Virus record (IMG/VR): IMGVR_UViG_3300050016_000130
Span: 1-48,340 of that record
Direction: 5' to 3' (one strand)
Origin: a virus
Length of the DNA: 48,340 nucleotides
Part shown: one piece after another, positions 13,401 to 22,695 of the stretch
Layout of the letters: each line of letters opens with the position of its first letter
How positions within the stretch are numbered: the stretch's first letter is position 1
Program-made: the position numbers and the translations under genes
The notes under the pieces: generated by a model
The model's database searches: none
What the model was told of the DNA's origin: nothing
What the model saw: the letters and a program-made list of their open reading frames with translations, nothing else

Positions 13401-13928
13401 TCAGCGAACGAAAAGGTGCATGTAGCGCTGGCCGTCATTGCCGACGACGTAAGCGGCCCCGGCATAGGTCCAGTTTTCGTAGGTGCAGCACGCACCCCAT
13501 CCAAGGGACGATGGCCATGCCGCGCAACCGGCGGCGCTTGCCGATGACCCAGACGGAACGTGTGCAAAATCGTTCGGCGTGTGCCCTGCCATCCGCCGAG
13601 CTGCCCTGAAGACCGCTGCGGACCTGGCCGCCGTGGTCAATCCATCATCGCGGATGAAAGGCCGCAAGCCGCGACGGGCGCGGGTTGCGTTTACCTCGTC
13701 AAGCGCGTCAGCCGTAAACGTCACGCTGATCGACGGCGCTTTCGTCAATTCGCATTGCCCATCAACGCAAAGCGGATCGGCCTGCACGCACGACGGGCAA
13801 CCGCTGGCCGATGACGGAGCGCACGAACCGCCAGAGCAACCGCCTCGAGCACGCCGGAACGGGCCGGCGTCGGAATCGGCAACAAAGCATACGGCGAACA
13901 GCAGAGCGAAGAGAGAAACGAAACGCAT
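13401..13928 (-). CDS. Secreted CAP/SCP-like domain protein
   Basis: 175 residues. Signal peptide 1-21 (L-F-A-L-L-F-A-V-C-F-V-A-D-S-D-A-G). A Cys-rich Gly/Ser stretch (about 28-60) follows, then a CAP-like domain: E-V-N-A-T-R-A-R-R-G-L-R-P-F, D-G-L-T-T-A-A-R-S-A-A, later W-P-S-S-L-G-W and Y-V-V-G-N-D-G-Q-R-Y. The same layout is familiar from planctomycete secreted CAP proteins, so recent acquisition from a host is likely. Extracellular; molecular activity unknown. Confidence 0.75.
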   Translation of the reverse strand: MRFVSLFALLFAVCFVADSDAGPFRRARGGCSGGSCAPSSASGCPSCVQADPLCVDGQCELTKAPSISVTFTADALDEVNATRARRGLRPFIRDDGLTTAARSAAVFRAARRMAGHTPNDFAHVPSGSSASAAGCAAWPSSLGWGACCTYENWTYAGAAYVVGNDGQRYMHLFVR

Positions 13929-13970
13929 TCGGAATCCTCCGTTGAAAAGAACGGGCGACGGGAAGGCGAA

Positions 13971-14555
13971 CTATCGCAAGAGCAAGGGCACGATCTGATA
14001 GTAGACCGGTTTCGCGCCGGGGGTTGTTGCTGGGCTCATGTAAATGCTGCGAGCGGGGTACGCTGGCCGGTACGGATCGACGACGATGTACGGCGAACGC
14101 ACGACGACAACGGGAGCAACGGGCACGGCTGGAATCACGACAACGGGCGGGGCGACGGGCACGACAACCGGCGCTGGTGTGACGACAACGGGAGCGACGT
14201 AGACCCGCCAGCGCGGACCGTAAACGGAAACGTGCTGAGCGTCAGCCGAGCCGGAGCAGAAAAAGAACAGCACGGCGGCAAGGATCGGGAGCACGGAAGG
14301 AAAATCGCCGCACGCTTGGCTTGTGGTCATGCTTTGCGCGTGGGCCTGCGACTGCATCTCCTGCTGATGCCGCTGAAAGAAATAAAGGCCGACGACGGCC
14401 ACGGCCCCGGCGATCGACGAAGCCTTGACGCTCGAATCGGCGTCAGTGCCGATGACGGTGACGGCGGCCATGATCGCGGCTCCGCAGGTAATCCAGAATT
14501 TGCTGGACTGCAACGCGGGATCGGGTTGCGTTGCAGGGGTAGGGATTGGGGGCAT
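13971..14555 (-). CDS. Multi-spanning membrane protein with Pro/Val-rich tail (holin candidate)
   Basis: 194 residues. Hydrophobic helices at about 21-36, 46-62 and 85-102. A C-terminal 85 residues of V-V-V-P/A-P repeats end with a Tyr/Pro-rich region (Y-R-P-A-Y-P-A-R-S-I-Y). Two or three membrane passes before the signal-like third helix suit a holin, but the long exported-type tail is unusual; a fusion of a holin with a secreted protein is possible. The Shine-Dalgarno AAGGA sits in the loop of a TGAGAA/TTCTCA hairpin directly before the start. Confidence 0.65.
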   Translation of the reverse strand: MPPIPTPATQPDPALQSSKFWITCGAAIMAAVTVIGTDADSSVKASSIAGAVAVVGLYFFQRHQQEMQSQAHAQSMTTSQACGDFPSVLPILAAVLFFFCSGSADAQHVSVYGPRWRVYVAPVVVTPAPVVVPVAPPVVVIPAVPVAPVVVVRSPYIVVDPYRPAYPARSIYMSPATTPGAKPVYYQIVPLLLR

Positions 14556-14621
14556 GAGAATCCTTTCTCAGTGAAATGGGCGAACGCTCAATTTACCCGT
14601 TTTATGGGGTCCGATGCAACG

Positions 14622-14900
14622 TCACTTTGCCGCGCCGGGCGTCGGCAGAATCTGAATCGGCGTCTTGACGGCCTGCGGGTTCGTCACGGTCATCACGCCA
14701 TTCGTCACGTCGAACAGATGGCCGTTGTACTCGAATTGCTCATTCGCCATGGCCGACGAAGCCAAGTAAGCCTTCGTCGCGGTCGCCTCTTGCGTCGTGA
14801 GGTTGCCGAGTTGCGATTGCATGTTGGCGATCTGCTGTGTCGTCTGCGCCTGCTGGCGCTTGATGTTGACGATCGCATCGAGAAGGGGAATCGCTGCCAT
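14622..14900 (-). CDS. Small helical/strand protein downstream of the fibre
   Basis: 92 residues. The N-terminal 45 are a Gln-rich coiled coil (Q-Q-A-Q-T-T-Q-Q-I-A-N-M-Q-S-Q-L). The rest has strands (Y-N-G-H-L-F-D-V-T-N-G-V-M-T-V). Position after the fibre suggests a virion or fibre-assembly role; unproven. Confidence 0.7.
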   Translation of the reverse strand: MAAIPLLDAIVNIKRQQAQTTQQIANMQSQLGNLTTQEATATKAYLASSAMANEQFEYNGHLFDVTNGVMTVTNPQAVKTPIQILPTPGAAK

Positions 14901-14936
14901 GAGAAAAACTCCTGAAAAAAAGTAGTGACAAAAAAC

Positions 14937-15257
14937 TTACGCTGCGGGCGGGTCGATCAGATTGAACACCTGGAAAACGAGCTGCGAACTTCCCCACTTG
15001 CCAACGAGTTTCTTCACGCTCGCAAGCTGTTCGATGGTGTAGGTCGTTTCCTTTTTCGCCAGCATGTCGATCAGCTTACCACGCTGGTAGCGTTCGCTCC
15101 AATCCAAGTCTTTCTCGTCCGGGTACACCTGCCCCAAAATCGAGATAAGGATTTTGGCGTAGGTTGCAGGGACGGCGCTCTTACCGTCCGGCGATGGAAT
15201 GGTGAACGGCTCGCCGGTGATTTGCACGGCGGGTTGCTCGAAATTGACAGTTGGCAT
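14937..15257 (-). CDS. Hypothetical late protein
   Basis: 106 residues from ATG 15257; TTGGAG precedes it by nine bases, and an in-frame TTG at 15272 is less likely. Mixed alpha/beta with D-E-K-D-L-D-W-S-E-R-Y-Q-R-G-K-L-I-D-M-L in the middle. Lies between fibre and lysis genes. Not recognised. Confidence 0.7.
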   Translation of the reverse strand: MPTVNFEQPAVQITGEPFTIPSPDGKSAVPATYAKILISILGQVYPDEKDLDWSERYQRGKLIDMLAKKETTYTIEQLASVKKLVGKWGSSQLVFQVFNLIDPPAA

Positions 15258-15290
15258 GTCGTCTATCTCCAAAAGAGTACGGGCGAAAAA

Positions 15291-18200
15291 TCAGGGCGAA
15301 GTTGTAATTCCGAGTGTGCCAAAAACGGTACTGTTCGCGGCGATCCAGGCGGCGAGGCGATCTTCAGCGCTCGCGTTTGTTGTCGGCGGAGGCGATGCCC
15401 AATTTCCAGGCGTGCCTGCGGAGTAGGCTTCCGCGTTGCTCTGTGCCGCTGCCGCTGATCCCGCCGGATCGCTCGCTGCCTGTGCCGCTGCCGCTGATCC
15501 CGCTGCGTCGTACAGGCCGGAGAGTAGCGACGCTGGATTCTGAAACGTCGCCGCCGTGGCCGTGCCGTTGCTGGTGAGAACGTACCCAGACGATACGCCC
15601 GGCGCGATCTGCGATAGGTTCGCCGATCCGTCCAGAGAAAGGATGTTGAAATTCACAAAAGAGCCACCAAGAGGATCGCCGAAAGCAAGCGGGTTCATCC
15701 AACCTCGCGTGCCGCTGCCGTTCGTGCGGTAGCTCTGATTGTTTCCAGGGCCGCTCGCGTCATTCACGAGCGTTACAGTGCCGCCGCCGCCGCCGCTAAC
15801 GACAAGCGAATTGGCAAACGTCGGCTGCGCCGGCAACGCCTGAAATGTCGCCGCCGCGCTCGTGCCGTTGCTGGTGAGAACGTACCCGCCCGTGGATGGC
15901 GAAATCTCAGAGACGTTAGCGCTTCCGTCAATCGAGAGGATGTTGTAGTTTGTTCCACTGCCCACGGGGCTGCCGAGCGCGAACGCATAGGGCGTCGGGA
16001 GGGCTTGGAATGTCGCCGCCGCGCTCGCCCCGTTGCTGGTCAACACATCCCCCGCCGTGGACGGCGCGATCTGCGATAGGTTCGCCGATCCGTCCAGCGA
16101 AAGCACATTCCAATTCGTCCCGCTCGTAACTGGATCGCCAATCGCAAGACTGCCGACCGGGCTCGCCGCCGGCGCCCACGCAGAGCCGTTCCAGCAGAGC
16201 GCGTACCCCGTCGTCGGCGTCCCGCTCGTGACTGGATTGCCCTGCAAGCCCACCACGGTCAACGCCCCGCCGCTCGTGATCGTCGCATCGCCGCTGAGCG
16301 CATAAAACGCCGGGTCCGCCGACGCGCCTTGAGCAAGAAACAAATCCCCTGCCGTCGCCGGCCCCGCGAAGTTCGGCGCGGACGTGCCGTTGCCGATCGG
16401 TACGCCGTGCGCCGTCCAGGTCGTCAGCCCTGAGCCGCCGCGCGGAACGGTCACGGGGATCGCCAACGCGATGTTGACCGTCGAAACGCCGTCGCCGGTG
16501 ATCGTGATGCCGTTGGAATCCGTGAACGTAAATGGCGACGTTTGCACGTTGCTGTCGGGCGTCGTGATCGTGGAGCTTCCGCCGCTCGGCAGGTTGTAGT
16601 AGCCGAGCGTGCTCCCCGCGTCCGTGCCGTAGTATTGCGATGCCGTGGGCGTGGCGTCGTTGACGAGAGCGAGTGTCACCGTTGCGGAGCCGTCGCCGGT
16701 GATGGCGATGCTGCCGCCTCCAGCGAACGTGAAGGGCGCGGTCTGCACGTTCGTGTCGGGCGTCGTGATCGTCGCCGAGCCGCCAAGCGCGTACGGGCCG
16801 AGCCACGAACCGCCGAAGTACAGCGCGAGTGCCGTCGTGTCGAAATAGATTTGGCCCTTCTGCCCCGCGCCGCCTGGTGCGCCGCTGCCCGTCGAGACGA
16901 TAGGCAGCATCGAAAACGTGCCGGTCGAGCTGATGAGCGGCGCTGTGCCGACTGTTGCGGCGCTGGCGTCAAGGCCCAAACCGCCGTAGACCGGATCAAG
17001 GTAGCTAGACACGCTGAGGTTAGCTCCCGTAGTGCCTTGAATTAAGAGACCGGGGCCAGTCGCGGAGAGGTCGCTGCCGGTGCCGCCGTCTGCAAGACCC
17101 CACAGGCCGCTGCCAGCGCTGACAATCAATCCGCCAGCCGCTTGCGCATTGGGGCCAATCGAGGTTGGCGAGCCTACCGGACCAACGCCGGCCGTCCATA
17201 CGCCGGTTATACCAAGAGCGCCATAGCAAGGCCACGCCTTGCCGCCGCCGCTTCCAATCAGGGAGCCGAGATCAAGCGCTAAAACAACGCTATCGCCACT
17301 CGAAGTTGTCGGCGCGATCAGGTGCAAGCTGGCCGATCCGTTCGCGCCGTCCGTGGACGTGATTGACCATGTGGAATCGGGAGGGCCAGCGCCGCCGCCG
17401 CAATTCTCAAAGAACAACATGCCGGGGGAACCGGCAACACCACCAGGAAGCACATTTGTGTTGTCGCCGAAGCCAATTCCGTTTCCGGCGATTTCAAATG
17501 CCGAGTCTGCCGCACCACTGCTAGAGTAACATCTTAAATAAGCGCCGGTCAAATTGTAGGTGAGGTTGACGCCCATTGACGGCGAATAGGTTCCCGTCGC
17601 GGCTGTGGCGCTGATGGAGTAGGTGTTCCCTGAAACATCCGTGCCGCTTGCGCTCGTCGGATCAATCCGCCAAGGTAAGTTTGAACCACTTGTTCCGTAG
17701 CCGTAAGCTGCGAAATTCGAGACGGACCATTTAGAAGTACCCGGATTAACGCCAGACGCCCCAGCCGCTGCAAGCGCAAACACAGCAGTCGAATCCGTGC
17801 CGGTGACGTGATCGGCGTCCAAAAGCCACGTCGCCCCTGTACTGTTGACTGTGCCGGTGACGCCGGAAGTGCCAATGCCCCACACGTCGCTTAAATAATT
17901 CGTGAACGCTGCATATGTGTCGGTGACATTGACGTAGCTGTACGTCGCCCCCGTCTTCGTGCCGACGCTCACGGTTTGCAGGAAGTCTTTCGCGCCCTCG
18001 ATGATTTGCGCGATGATCGTGATGATGCCCGCCGAATACTCCGACGCTGCCGGTATGACGATCCACTGCGGGCCGAAGCCCACGGTGCCGCCAAGGTTCG
18101 ACCAATTGGACGGCGACGATGACGGCGTGTTGCCGATGTTTGTGTACGTGAGGGAAATGTACTCGTTCCCGTTCGTGTACGCGACTTGCTCGCCAGCCTG

Positions 18201-18977
18201 ATACGTCAACGTCGGATCGTAGGCCGGGGCCGAGCCAGTGTACTCGACAAGGGCCGGTTCGTCCGGCAATCCGGTTGGGTTGGTTGCTGGCAGCACGGCG
18301 TAGACCGTGTTCATCAAACTCAACGGCCGGAAGCCGTTGAAGGCCCATACGCCGACGCCGGCTTCGTTCTCTTCATAGACGGCGGTGTAGCGGCCCGGCT
18401 TTACGACGGTCGCCCCGTTTTCTTCACGGCTCACCATCGCCGCTCCGTCCGTCCACAAGCCGTTGACGAGCGCCGTGAGGTAAGCCGCGAACATGCCGCC
18501 CGGCGATGCCACGGTCCAATAGGTTGCGTTTGGCGGGGTGTGGTTCGTGTGGGCCAAAATGCAGTAATAGTTCGTCGTGACGCCCATCGAGGTCAGCGAC
18601 ACCACGTTGCCTTTGACGTAGGCCGTGCCGCTGTTCCACGCTGCAATCGTATTGGTGCCTGGGGTAACGTGGATAACGCAAGATCGCAAGCCAATCGGCC
18701 ACGAAATCAGCCAGCCGCCGTAGTGGATGACCGCTTCGCAGATAGTGCCATCGGGGACGTTTGCGGAGAGGTCGGCCATGTAAGCGGGCGTCGATGTCGT
18801 CGTGCCGGCCAGGCCGTTGGTTAGATCGACGAAAACGCCGATAGTGTTCTGGTTCTGCTGTTTCCAAGCATAAACAGGATTCCCGTTGCCGTCCGTACCG
18901 CTCGCGCCGCTCGTCTTGATGAAGATGTGAGGCATTGCGTAGAAATCTTGCGGGTTTGGCTTTAGGACTGGCAGCAT
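15291..18977 (-). CDS. Tail fibre / receptor-binding protein
   Basis: 1228 residues, the largest gene (an internal start at 18935, M-P-H-I-F-I-K-T-S-G, is possible). Ser/Thr/Gly/Asn-rich beta structure throughout. Residues about 780-1150 hold degenerate repeats such as N-I-L-S-L-D-G-S-A-N-L-S-Q-I-A-P and G-Y-V-L-T-S-N-G-T-S-A-A-A-T-F-Q, at least three times, as in trimeric fibre shafts. The C-terminus has A-A-A-A-Q-S-N-A-E-A-Y-S helices. It lies directly after the tape measure and a distal-tail candidate. Host receptor binding is the likely job. Confidence 0.85.
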   Translation of the reverse strand: MLPVLKPNPQDFYAMPHIFIKTSGASGTDGNGNPVYAWKQQNQNTIGVFVDLTNGLAGTTTSTPAYMADLSANVPDGTICEAVIHYGGWLISWPIGLRSCVIHVTPGTNTIAAWNSGTAYVKGNVVSLTSMGVTTNYYCILAHTNHTPPNATYWTVASPGGMFAAYLTALVNGLWTDGAAMVSREENGATVVKPGRYTAVYEENEAGVGVWAFNGFRPLSLMNTVYAVLPATNPTGLPDEPALVEYTGSAPAYDPTLTYQAGEQVAYTNGNEYISLTYTNIGNTPSSSPSNWSNLGGTVGFGPQWIVIPAASEYSAGIITIIAQIIEGAKDFLQTVSVGTKTGATYSYVNVTDTYAAFTNYLSDVWGIGTSGVTGTVNSTGATWLLDADHVTGTDSTAVFALAAAGASGVNPGTSKWSVSNFAAYGYGTSGSNLPWRIDPTSASGTDVSGNTYSISATAATGTYSPSMGVNLTYNLTGAYLRCYSSSGAADSAFEIAGNGIGFGDNTNVLPGGVAGSPGMLFFENCGGGAGPPDSTWSITSTDGANGSASLHLIAPTTSSGDSVVLALDLGSLIGSGGGKAWPCYGALGITGVWTAGVGPVGSPTSIGPNAQAAGGLIVSAGSGLWGLADGGTGSDLSATGPGLLIQGTTGANLSVSSYLDPVYGGLGLDASAATVGTAPLISSTGTFSMLPIVSTGSGAPGGAGQKGQIYFDTTALALYFGGSWLGPYALGGSATITTPDTNVQTAPFTFAGGGSIAITGDGSATVTLALVNDATPTASQYYGTDAGSTLGYYNLPSGGSSTITTPDSNVQTSPFTFTDSNGITITGDGVSTVNIALAIPVTVPRGGSGLTTWTAHGVPIGNGTSAPNFAGPATAGDLFLAQGASADPAFYALSGDATITSGGALTVVGLQGNPVTSGTPTTGYALCWNGSAWAPAASPVGSLAIGDPVTSGTNWNVLSLDGSANLSQIAPSTAGDVLTSNGASAAATFQALPTPYAFALGSPVGSGTNYNILSIDGSANVSEISPSTGGYVLTSNGTSAAATFQALPAQPTFANSLVVSGGGGGTVTLVNDASGPGNNQSYRTNGSGTRGWMNPLAFGDPLGGSFVNFNILSLDGSANLSQIAPGVSSGYVLTSNGTATAATFQNPASLLSGLYDAAGSAAAAQAASDPAGSAAAAQSNAEAYSAGTPGNWASPPPTTNASAEDRLAAWIAANSTVFGTLGITTSP

Positions 18978-18981
18978 GATA

Positions 18982-19920
18982 TCACAAATTCCATAGGGTC
19001 ATAAAGTTGCTGCTGGCATATGGCGGGTTGCCGCTGTCCTTGTTGACAACGCCATCCCAATCGCCGTTTGTGTTTCCGGCGGCGCGTGGCCGGTACACGG
19101 CATTCCAAGTGTAAGGCCGGTACGCAAAATGATGCGTCACGGTCCAGAGTCGATTGCCTGCCGGCGTTGACGGAATTGGCTCATAGTCCATGCCGAGATA
19201 CATCAGCGTGCCGATCGGGTAGCCGGTGAAGGTTTGGCTCGGATCGAAAATCGCATTGTTGACTGTGCCGTACAGATTGTCAGCCGTGGTGATGAGTCCG
19301 CCGAGCTGCCCGGTCACGTCGCCCGGCACGTAATGCCAAACATAATCGAGTACACGGTAGGGAGCCATCAACGATGGCGGGGTCAAGATCGCATCTTGCG
19401 GAGCGCTAGCGTAAATGAATTGGCCGTTGTATTGGATCGCTTCCCCGGTCTGCTTGCCTTTCCGCACGACATACCGGCCCAGCTCCCTCCCGTTTAGGAT
19501 TGGTCCGCTCACGCTGTACGCCACGTCTGCGTCACTCCGCACGTCGTACAAAAACGCTGCGAACGTGCAGAGATATTCGACTTCTTGGTAGCGCATCGCG
19601 TTTCGATGGGCGGGATCGTAGTCAAGCTCGCCAAGGTTGCGCACAAGCTCGCAGCCGACGCAATAAAGCTGCGGATAGATCGGATGCTTTTCAGGGTTCC
19701 AGCGGAGAATGTTGCCGCCGAAACGCTGATGCTCGCCGATCATGTCGAGTACAAAAATCGTCGAATCGCCCCACTCCACCTTGGCAACGAATGACGAATT
19801 GACGAGCTGCGGGGTCCATGATTCCTTGTAGTAGTTATCGGAGTCGCCGCCGGGGTTGCGTTGGTAATCGTACTCGATTCCATGCCGGACGGTGACGCCG
19901 CAATTCGGGCCGTCAGCCAT
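18982..19920 (-). CDS. Distal tail / baseplate-hub candidate
   Basis: 312 residues between tape measure and fibre, where siphophages encode distal tail proteins. Rich in Tyr, Trp, Asp and Gly (H-G-I-E-Y-D-Y-Q-R-N-P-G, N-T-N-G-D-W-D-G-V-V-N-K), with predicted strands. No sequence motif ties it to a known Dit family; assigned by position. Confidence 0.6.
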   Translation of the reverse strand: MADGPNCGVTVRHGIEYDYQRNPGGDSDNYYKESWTPQLVNSSFVAKVEWGDSTIFVLDMIGEHQRFGGNILRWNPEKHPIYPQLYCVGCELVRNLGELDYDPAHRNAMRYQEVEYLCTFAAFLYDVRSDADVAYSVSGPILNGRELGRYVVRKGKQTGEAIQYNGQFIYASAPQDAILTPPSLMAPYRVLDYVWHYVPGDVTGQLGGLITTADNLYGTVNNAIFDPSQTFTGYPIGTLMYLGMDYEPIPSTPAGNRLWTVTHHFAYRPYTWNAVYRPRAAGNTNGDWDGVVNKDSGNPPYASSNFMTLWNL

Positions 19921-19923
19921 ACG

Positions 19924-21480
19924 TCACCTTCCCCCGTTAAAAGTAACGTCGTTCGTTCCGTCGGTGCCGTTGATGCCACCCATGATCCGCGATGCCAAAC
20001 GGGCGCTTGCCGGCGGCGGCACAAAGGTGTTGTTTCGGTTTGGACGGCCAAGCAATCGCTCTACTGCTTCTGCCGTGCGCCGTGTGTTCGTGCGAATGTC
20101 GTCTTGGATCTGCGACTTGATGCCCACTTCGTTCAACCGTCGGAAAAGGTCCATCGCTTGCTCGAAGTTGCCGCCGACTGCGTTCACGTCGGTACGCGGC
20201 GCGGTGCCCGTCTGCGTGGCTTGCGGACTGATGCGACTGGCGCTCCGCTCGATGACTCGTTGCGAGCCGAAAAGATCGTTGTAACTTTTCCGCAAGTTCC
20301 CGATGATGTCGAACGCGCTCAAAAGCAGCTTGAGGGTTTTAAGATCCGCGACGACGCTTTTGGCTGACCCGCCGAAAAGTTCCATTGCACTCTTCGCCAG
20401 CTCCATGCCGGCCGCGATCTGGGTGCCGATCTCTTTACCCAGGTTGATCAGCTCGACCATGACCGGCTTCCATTCGTTAAACTTGTCGATAGCCGTCTGA
20501 ATCCAGCGCTCCATCTTCGCCGTCGTGATGCTGTCGAGCCACGCGGCAAGTTTGCTGCCGATGTTTGCCAGCCACTCGGCCAGCGTCCGCAAGCCAGGTC
20601 CGGCACGCTGCACAAGCCCATCGAAGACGGTGCCGACGCGTCCCACAAGGCCGACGAAAGAACTGCCGATCCGGTCGAGCGTCGGCCCCAGACCGGTTGC
20701 CAGCGAATCGTACAGCGCCTTGAACTTGCTGGCGAGAGGTCCGACGATTTCCCAGAGTTTGGCGATGGCATCTCGGCCCGTCTTGGTGCCGACGGCAATG
20801 CCGGTCCCTGCCGTCACGCCGACGATGCCGAGCGAAACGAACGCGCTTATCACGGAGGCAACAAGGCCCAGGATCAACGGAATGCCAGCGAACGCTAAAT
20901 TGAGGGCAGCGCCAGCAATGCCCGATCCGGTGACAACGGCGGTGACGAGCGTAGCGATTGCCGGGATGACGGTGCCGACGAGGGTAGCCGCCAGGCTGAC
21001 GACGCCGCCGATCGCGCTGAAAATGAAGCCGGCAAACGCCTTGGTAACCATGCCGACGATCCCGTACACAATTGTCATCGCGGCCGCCGCTTCGACCCAG
21101 CGCCGGATATTGCCTTGCTGTTCGCCGGTCAGGGAACGGAACCATGCGGTAATTTTCTCGATGCCACGAATGGCCAGATTGATCGTCGGCACGAAGACGC
21201 CAGCGATCTCGCGAGAGAGCATGGTGAATTGCAAGGCGAGCAAGTTTCCGTGAGCGGTGCCGGCCATGCCGGCGCTAACCCACGATCGCGCCGCGTTGGT
21301 GAGAAGCTGGAATCCAGCGACGGCCGCGCCGATGGCGACGGGGGTAGCCTGTAGCTGAGCATTCGCTTTCTGGGTTTGCGCTTCGACGTGATCGAGTCCG
21401 GTCTTGATCGAGGCCATCGCGCCTTGCACGACGTCCATGCCCTTGGCGGCAAACTCAACGAATTGTTTTGCCAGGGACAT
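19924..21480 (-). CDS. Tail tape measure protein
   Basis: 518 residues. Long helical N-terminal part with Q-T-Q-K-A-N-A-Q-L-Q, several hydrophobic stretches (about 105-245, for example I-A-T-L-V-T-A-V-V-T-G-S-G-I-A-G-A-A-L), then amphipathic helices and a polar C-terminus. It directly follows the frameshifted chaperone pair, the standard position. At about 0.15 nm per residue it predicts a tail of 75-80 nm, short for a siphovirus. Confidence 0.85.
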   Translation of the reverse strand: MSLAKQFVEFAAKGMDVVQGAMASIKTGLDHVEAQTQKANAQLQATPVAIGAAVAGFQLLTNAARSWVSAGMAGTAHGNLLALQFTMLSREIAGVFVPTINLAIRGIEKITAWFRSLTGEQQGNIRRWVEAAAAMTIVYGIVGMVTKAFAGFIFSAIGGVVSLAATLVGTVIPAIATLVTAVVTGSGIAGAALNLAFAGIPLILGLVASVISAFVSLGIVGVTAGTGIAVGTKTGRDAIAKLWEIVGPLASKFKALYDSLATGLGPTLDRIGSSFVGLVGRVGTVFDGLVQRAGPGLRTLAEWLANIGSKLAAWLDSITTAKMERWIQTAIDKFNEWKPVMVELINLGKEIGTQIAAGMELAKSAMELFGGSAKSVVADLKTLKLLLSAFDIIGNLRKSYNDLFGSQRVIERSASRISPQATQTGTAPRTDVNAVGGNFEQAMDLFRRLNEVGIKSQIQDDIRTNTRRTAEAVERLLGRPNRNNTFVPPPASARLASRIMGGINGTDGTNDVTFNGGR

Positions 21481-21483
21481 TGT

Positions 21484-21783
21484 TTACTTCCTCGGCGGCT
21501 TCCAATCTTTCGGCAACACGCAACTTGGCAGTCCATCGGTCATCGGCGGCAAGCCCTTTTTCTTCCGCCGCTTGTTCAACAATTCGACAAGCTGCGCGTG
21601 ATTCAGTCCTTCCGTTTTTTCGCCGCAATAGATGCCGTAAAACTGCGGAAGCGTCATCGTCTGCGGCACAAGCCATGGCGGGTATTGGTACGCTTCGCCG
21701 ACTTTGCGATACCATGCGGCCCGGTCGGATTCGTCAGAGGCAAGCAGCTCTAGCCACTCGCCCCAGGAGAGTTTGGGACAGCT
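21484..21783 (-). CDS. Tail assembly chaperone, -1 frame (T-like) extension
   Basis: 99 residues read only after a -1 slip from the gene at 21750-22202 (fusion 239 residues). It continues L-S-W-G-E-W-L-E-L-L, A-W-Y-R-K-V-G-E-A-Y, P-P-W-L-V-P-Q-T-M-T and ends W-K-P-P-R-K. An internal ATG at 21669 would give a 61-residue product but has no clear Shine-Dalgarno. In lambda, the G-GT fusion bridges tape measure and tube subunits during assembly. Confidence 0.8.
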   Translation of the reverse strand, partial: SCPKLSWGEWLELLASDESDRAAWYRKVGEAYQYPPWLVPQTMTLPQFYGIYCGEKTEGLNHAQLVELLNKRRKKKGLPPMTDGLPSCVLPKDWKPPRK

Positions 21784-22202
21784 TTTCCCAGCCCGCTTTC
21801 TTCCAATAGCTCCATGCCGATCACGCCGGCGTTGTCCTCGGTGATAAGCTCTCTGAGAATGGCCAGCGTGACGGACGGATCGCCTTTACGAATCAGGATG
21901 AACGCGATGAACGCGCACCCCTCGGCGTCGGCAACGGCCGCCGTCAAGTTCTCGGATTCATCGGCGGTGCAAAGCTCCGCAAGGATGGTCTTGGCCAGGG
22001 CCACGTCCTTGAACTCACGCACCAGCTCGAGGAACTTCGCGTCTTTCCGCCGCTTGGCGATCTTGCGAATTTCCAAGCCGATTGCCGCGCCGTCCTGTTC
22101 GGTCGGCTGATTGACGATGAACGTCTTTCCGCCAAGGGTGATGCTGCCGGGAGCGCCCGTGGCGAGAAAGTTCGCCGTTTGCGTGTCGAGAGGCTCGGAC
22201 AT
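21750..22202 (-). CDS. Tail assembly chaperone (G-like)
   Basis: 150 residues, helical and acidic. It begins M-S-E-P-L-D-T-Q-T-A-N-F and has G-G-K-T-F-I-V-N-Q-P-T-E-Q-D, as in tail chaperones acting on tape measure. It lies between tube and tape measure. The slippery GGGAAAA near its 3' end leads to the T-like extension. Confidence 0.8.
   Translation of the reverse strand: MSEPLDTQTANFLATGAPGSITLGGKTFIVNQPTEQDGAAIGLEIRKIAKRRKDAKFLELVREFKDVALAKTILAELCTADESENLTAAVADAEGCAFIAFILIRKGDPSVTLAILRELITEDNAGVIGMELLEESGLGKAVPNSPGASG
21783..21789 (-). promoter_or_regulatory. -1 ribosomal slippery heptamer GGGAAAA
   Basis: On the minus strand, in the zero frame, it reads ctG GGA AAA (codons 138-140 of the G-like gene), the X XXY YYZ form. 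GGA starts at 21788, exactly 138 codons from the start at 22202. Slipping opens the frame that continues to 21484. Confidence 0.8.
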
Positions 22203-22248
22203 TTGTAATCTCCAATGGCGGCGCGTGGGCGATCGCGCCGATGTGGGG

Positions 22249-22656
22249 TTAGTTCTCTACGATCGGTCCATTACCGCGATAGCTGAGCGTGTAGGCGATC
22301 GCGGCAGCGTTTTGCGTGTTAGCCTTGTAATCCAGCGATTCGATCATCACGGCTTGCGACTTGTACCGGCCGCTGTTGCCGTAGTATTCCCGGATGACGC
22401 CCGTCGTGCCTTCGATGATGCCGACTGACACGGGCGGCACGGACGAATCCCAATTGATCGGGATGCTGCCGTTTTGCTCGCGCGGGCCGGCGATCCATTT
22501 GGTCGAGCCGGCGCTCTGCGCGTTGGTGACTTCCCCGAGCCGCGCCTTTTGGGTTTTGTTCCACTCCGTATTGTTCACGGCGATTGGAATGCCGGTCGAG
22601 TCGGGCACGTAGACGACTACCGCGCCTACCCCTGTCCAATATGTTCCTTCGGCCAT
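22249..22656 (-). CDS. Major tail tube protein candidate
   Basis: 135 residues, beta-rich (G-A-V-V-V-Y-V-P-D-S-T-G-I-P-I, G-S-I-P-I-N-W-D, A-Y-T-L-S-Y-R-G-N-G). Size, fold pattern and position directly before the chaperones fit a tail tube subunit. Not matched to a named family. Confidence 0.7.
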   Translation of the reverse strand: MAEGTYWTGVGAVVVYVPDSTGIPIAVNNTEWNKTQKARLGEVTNAQSAGSTKWIAGPREQNGSIPINWDSSVPPVSVGIIEGTTGVIREYYGNSGRYKSQAVMIESLDYKANTQNAAAIAYTLSYRGNGPIVEN

Positions 22657-22695
22657 GATCTACCCCTTCCGTGTGTTCGTTCACTGCGTTGCCGG

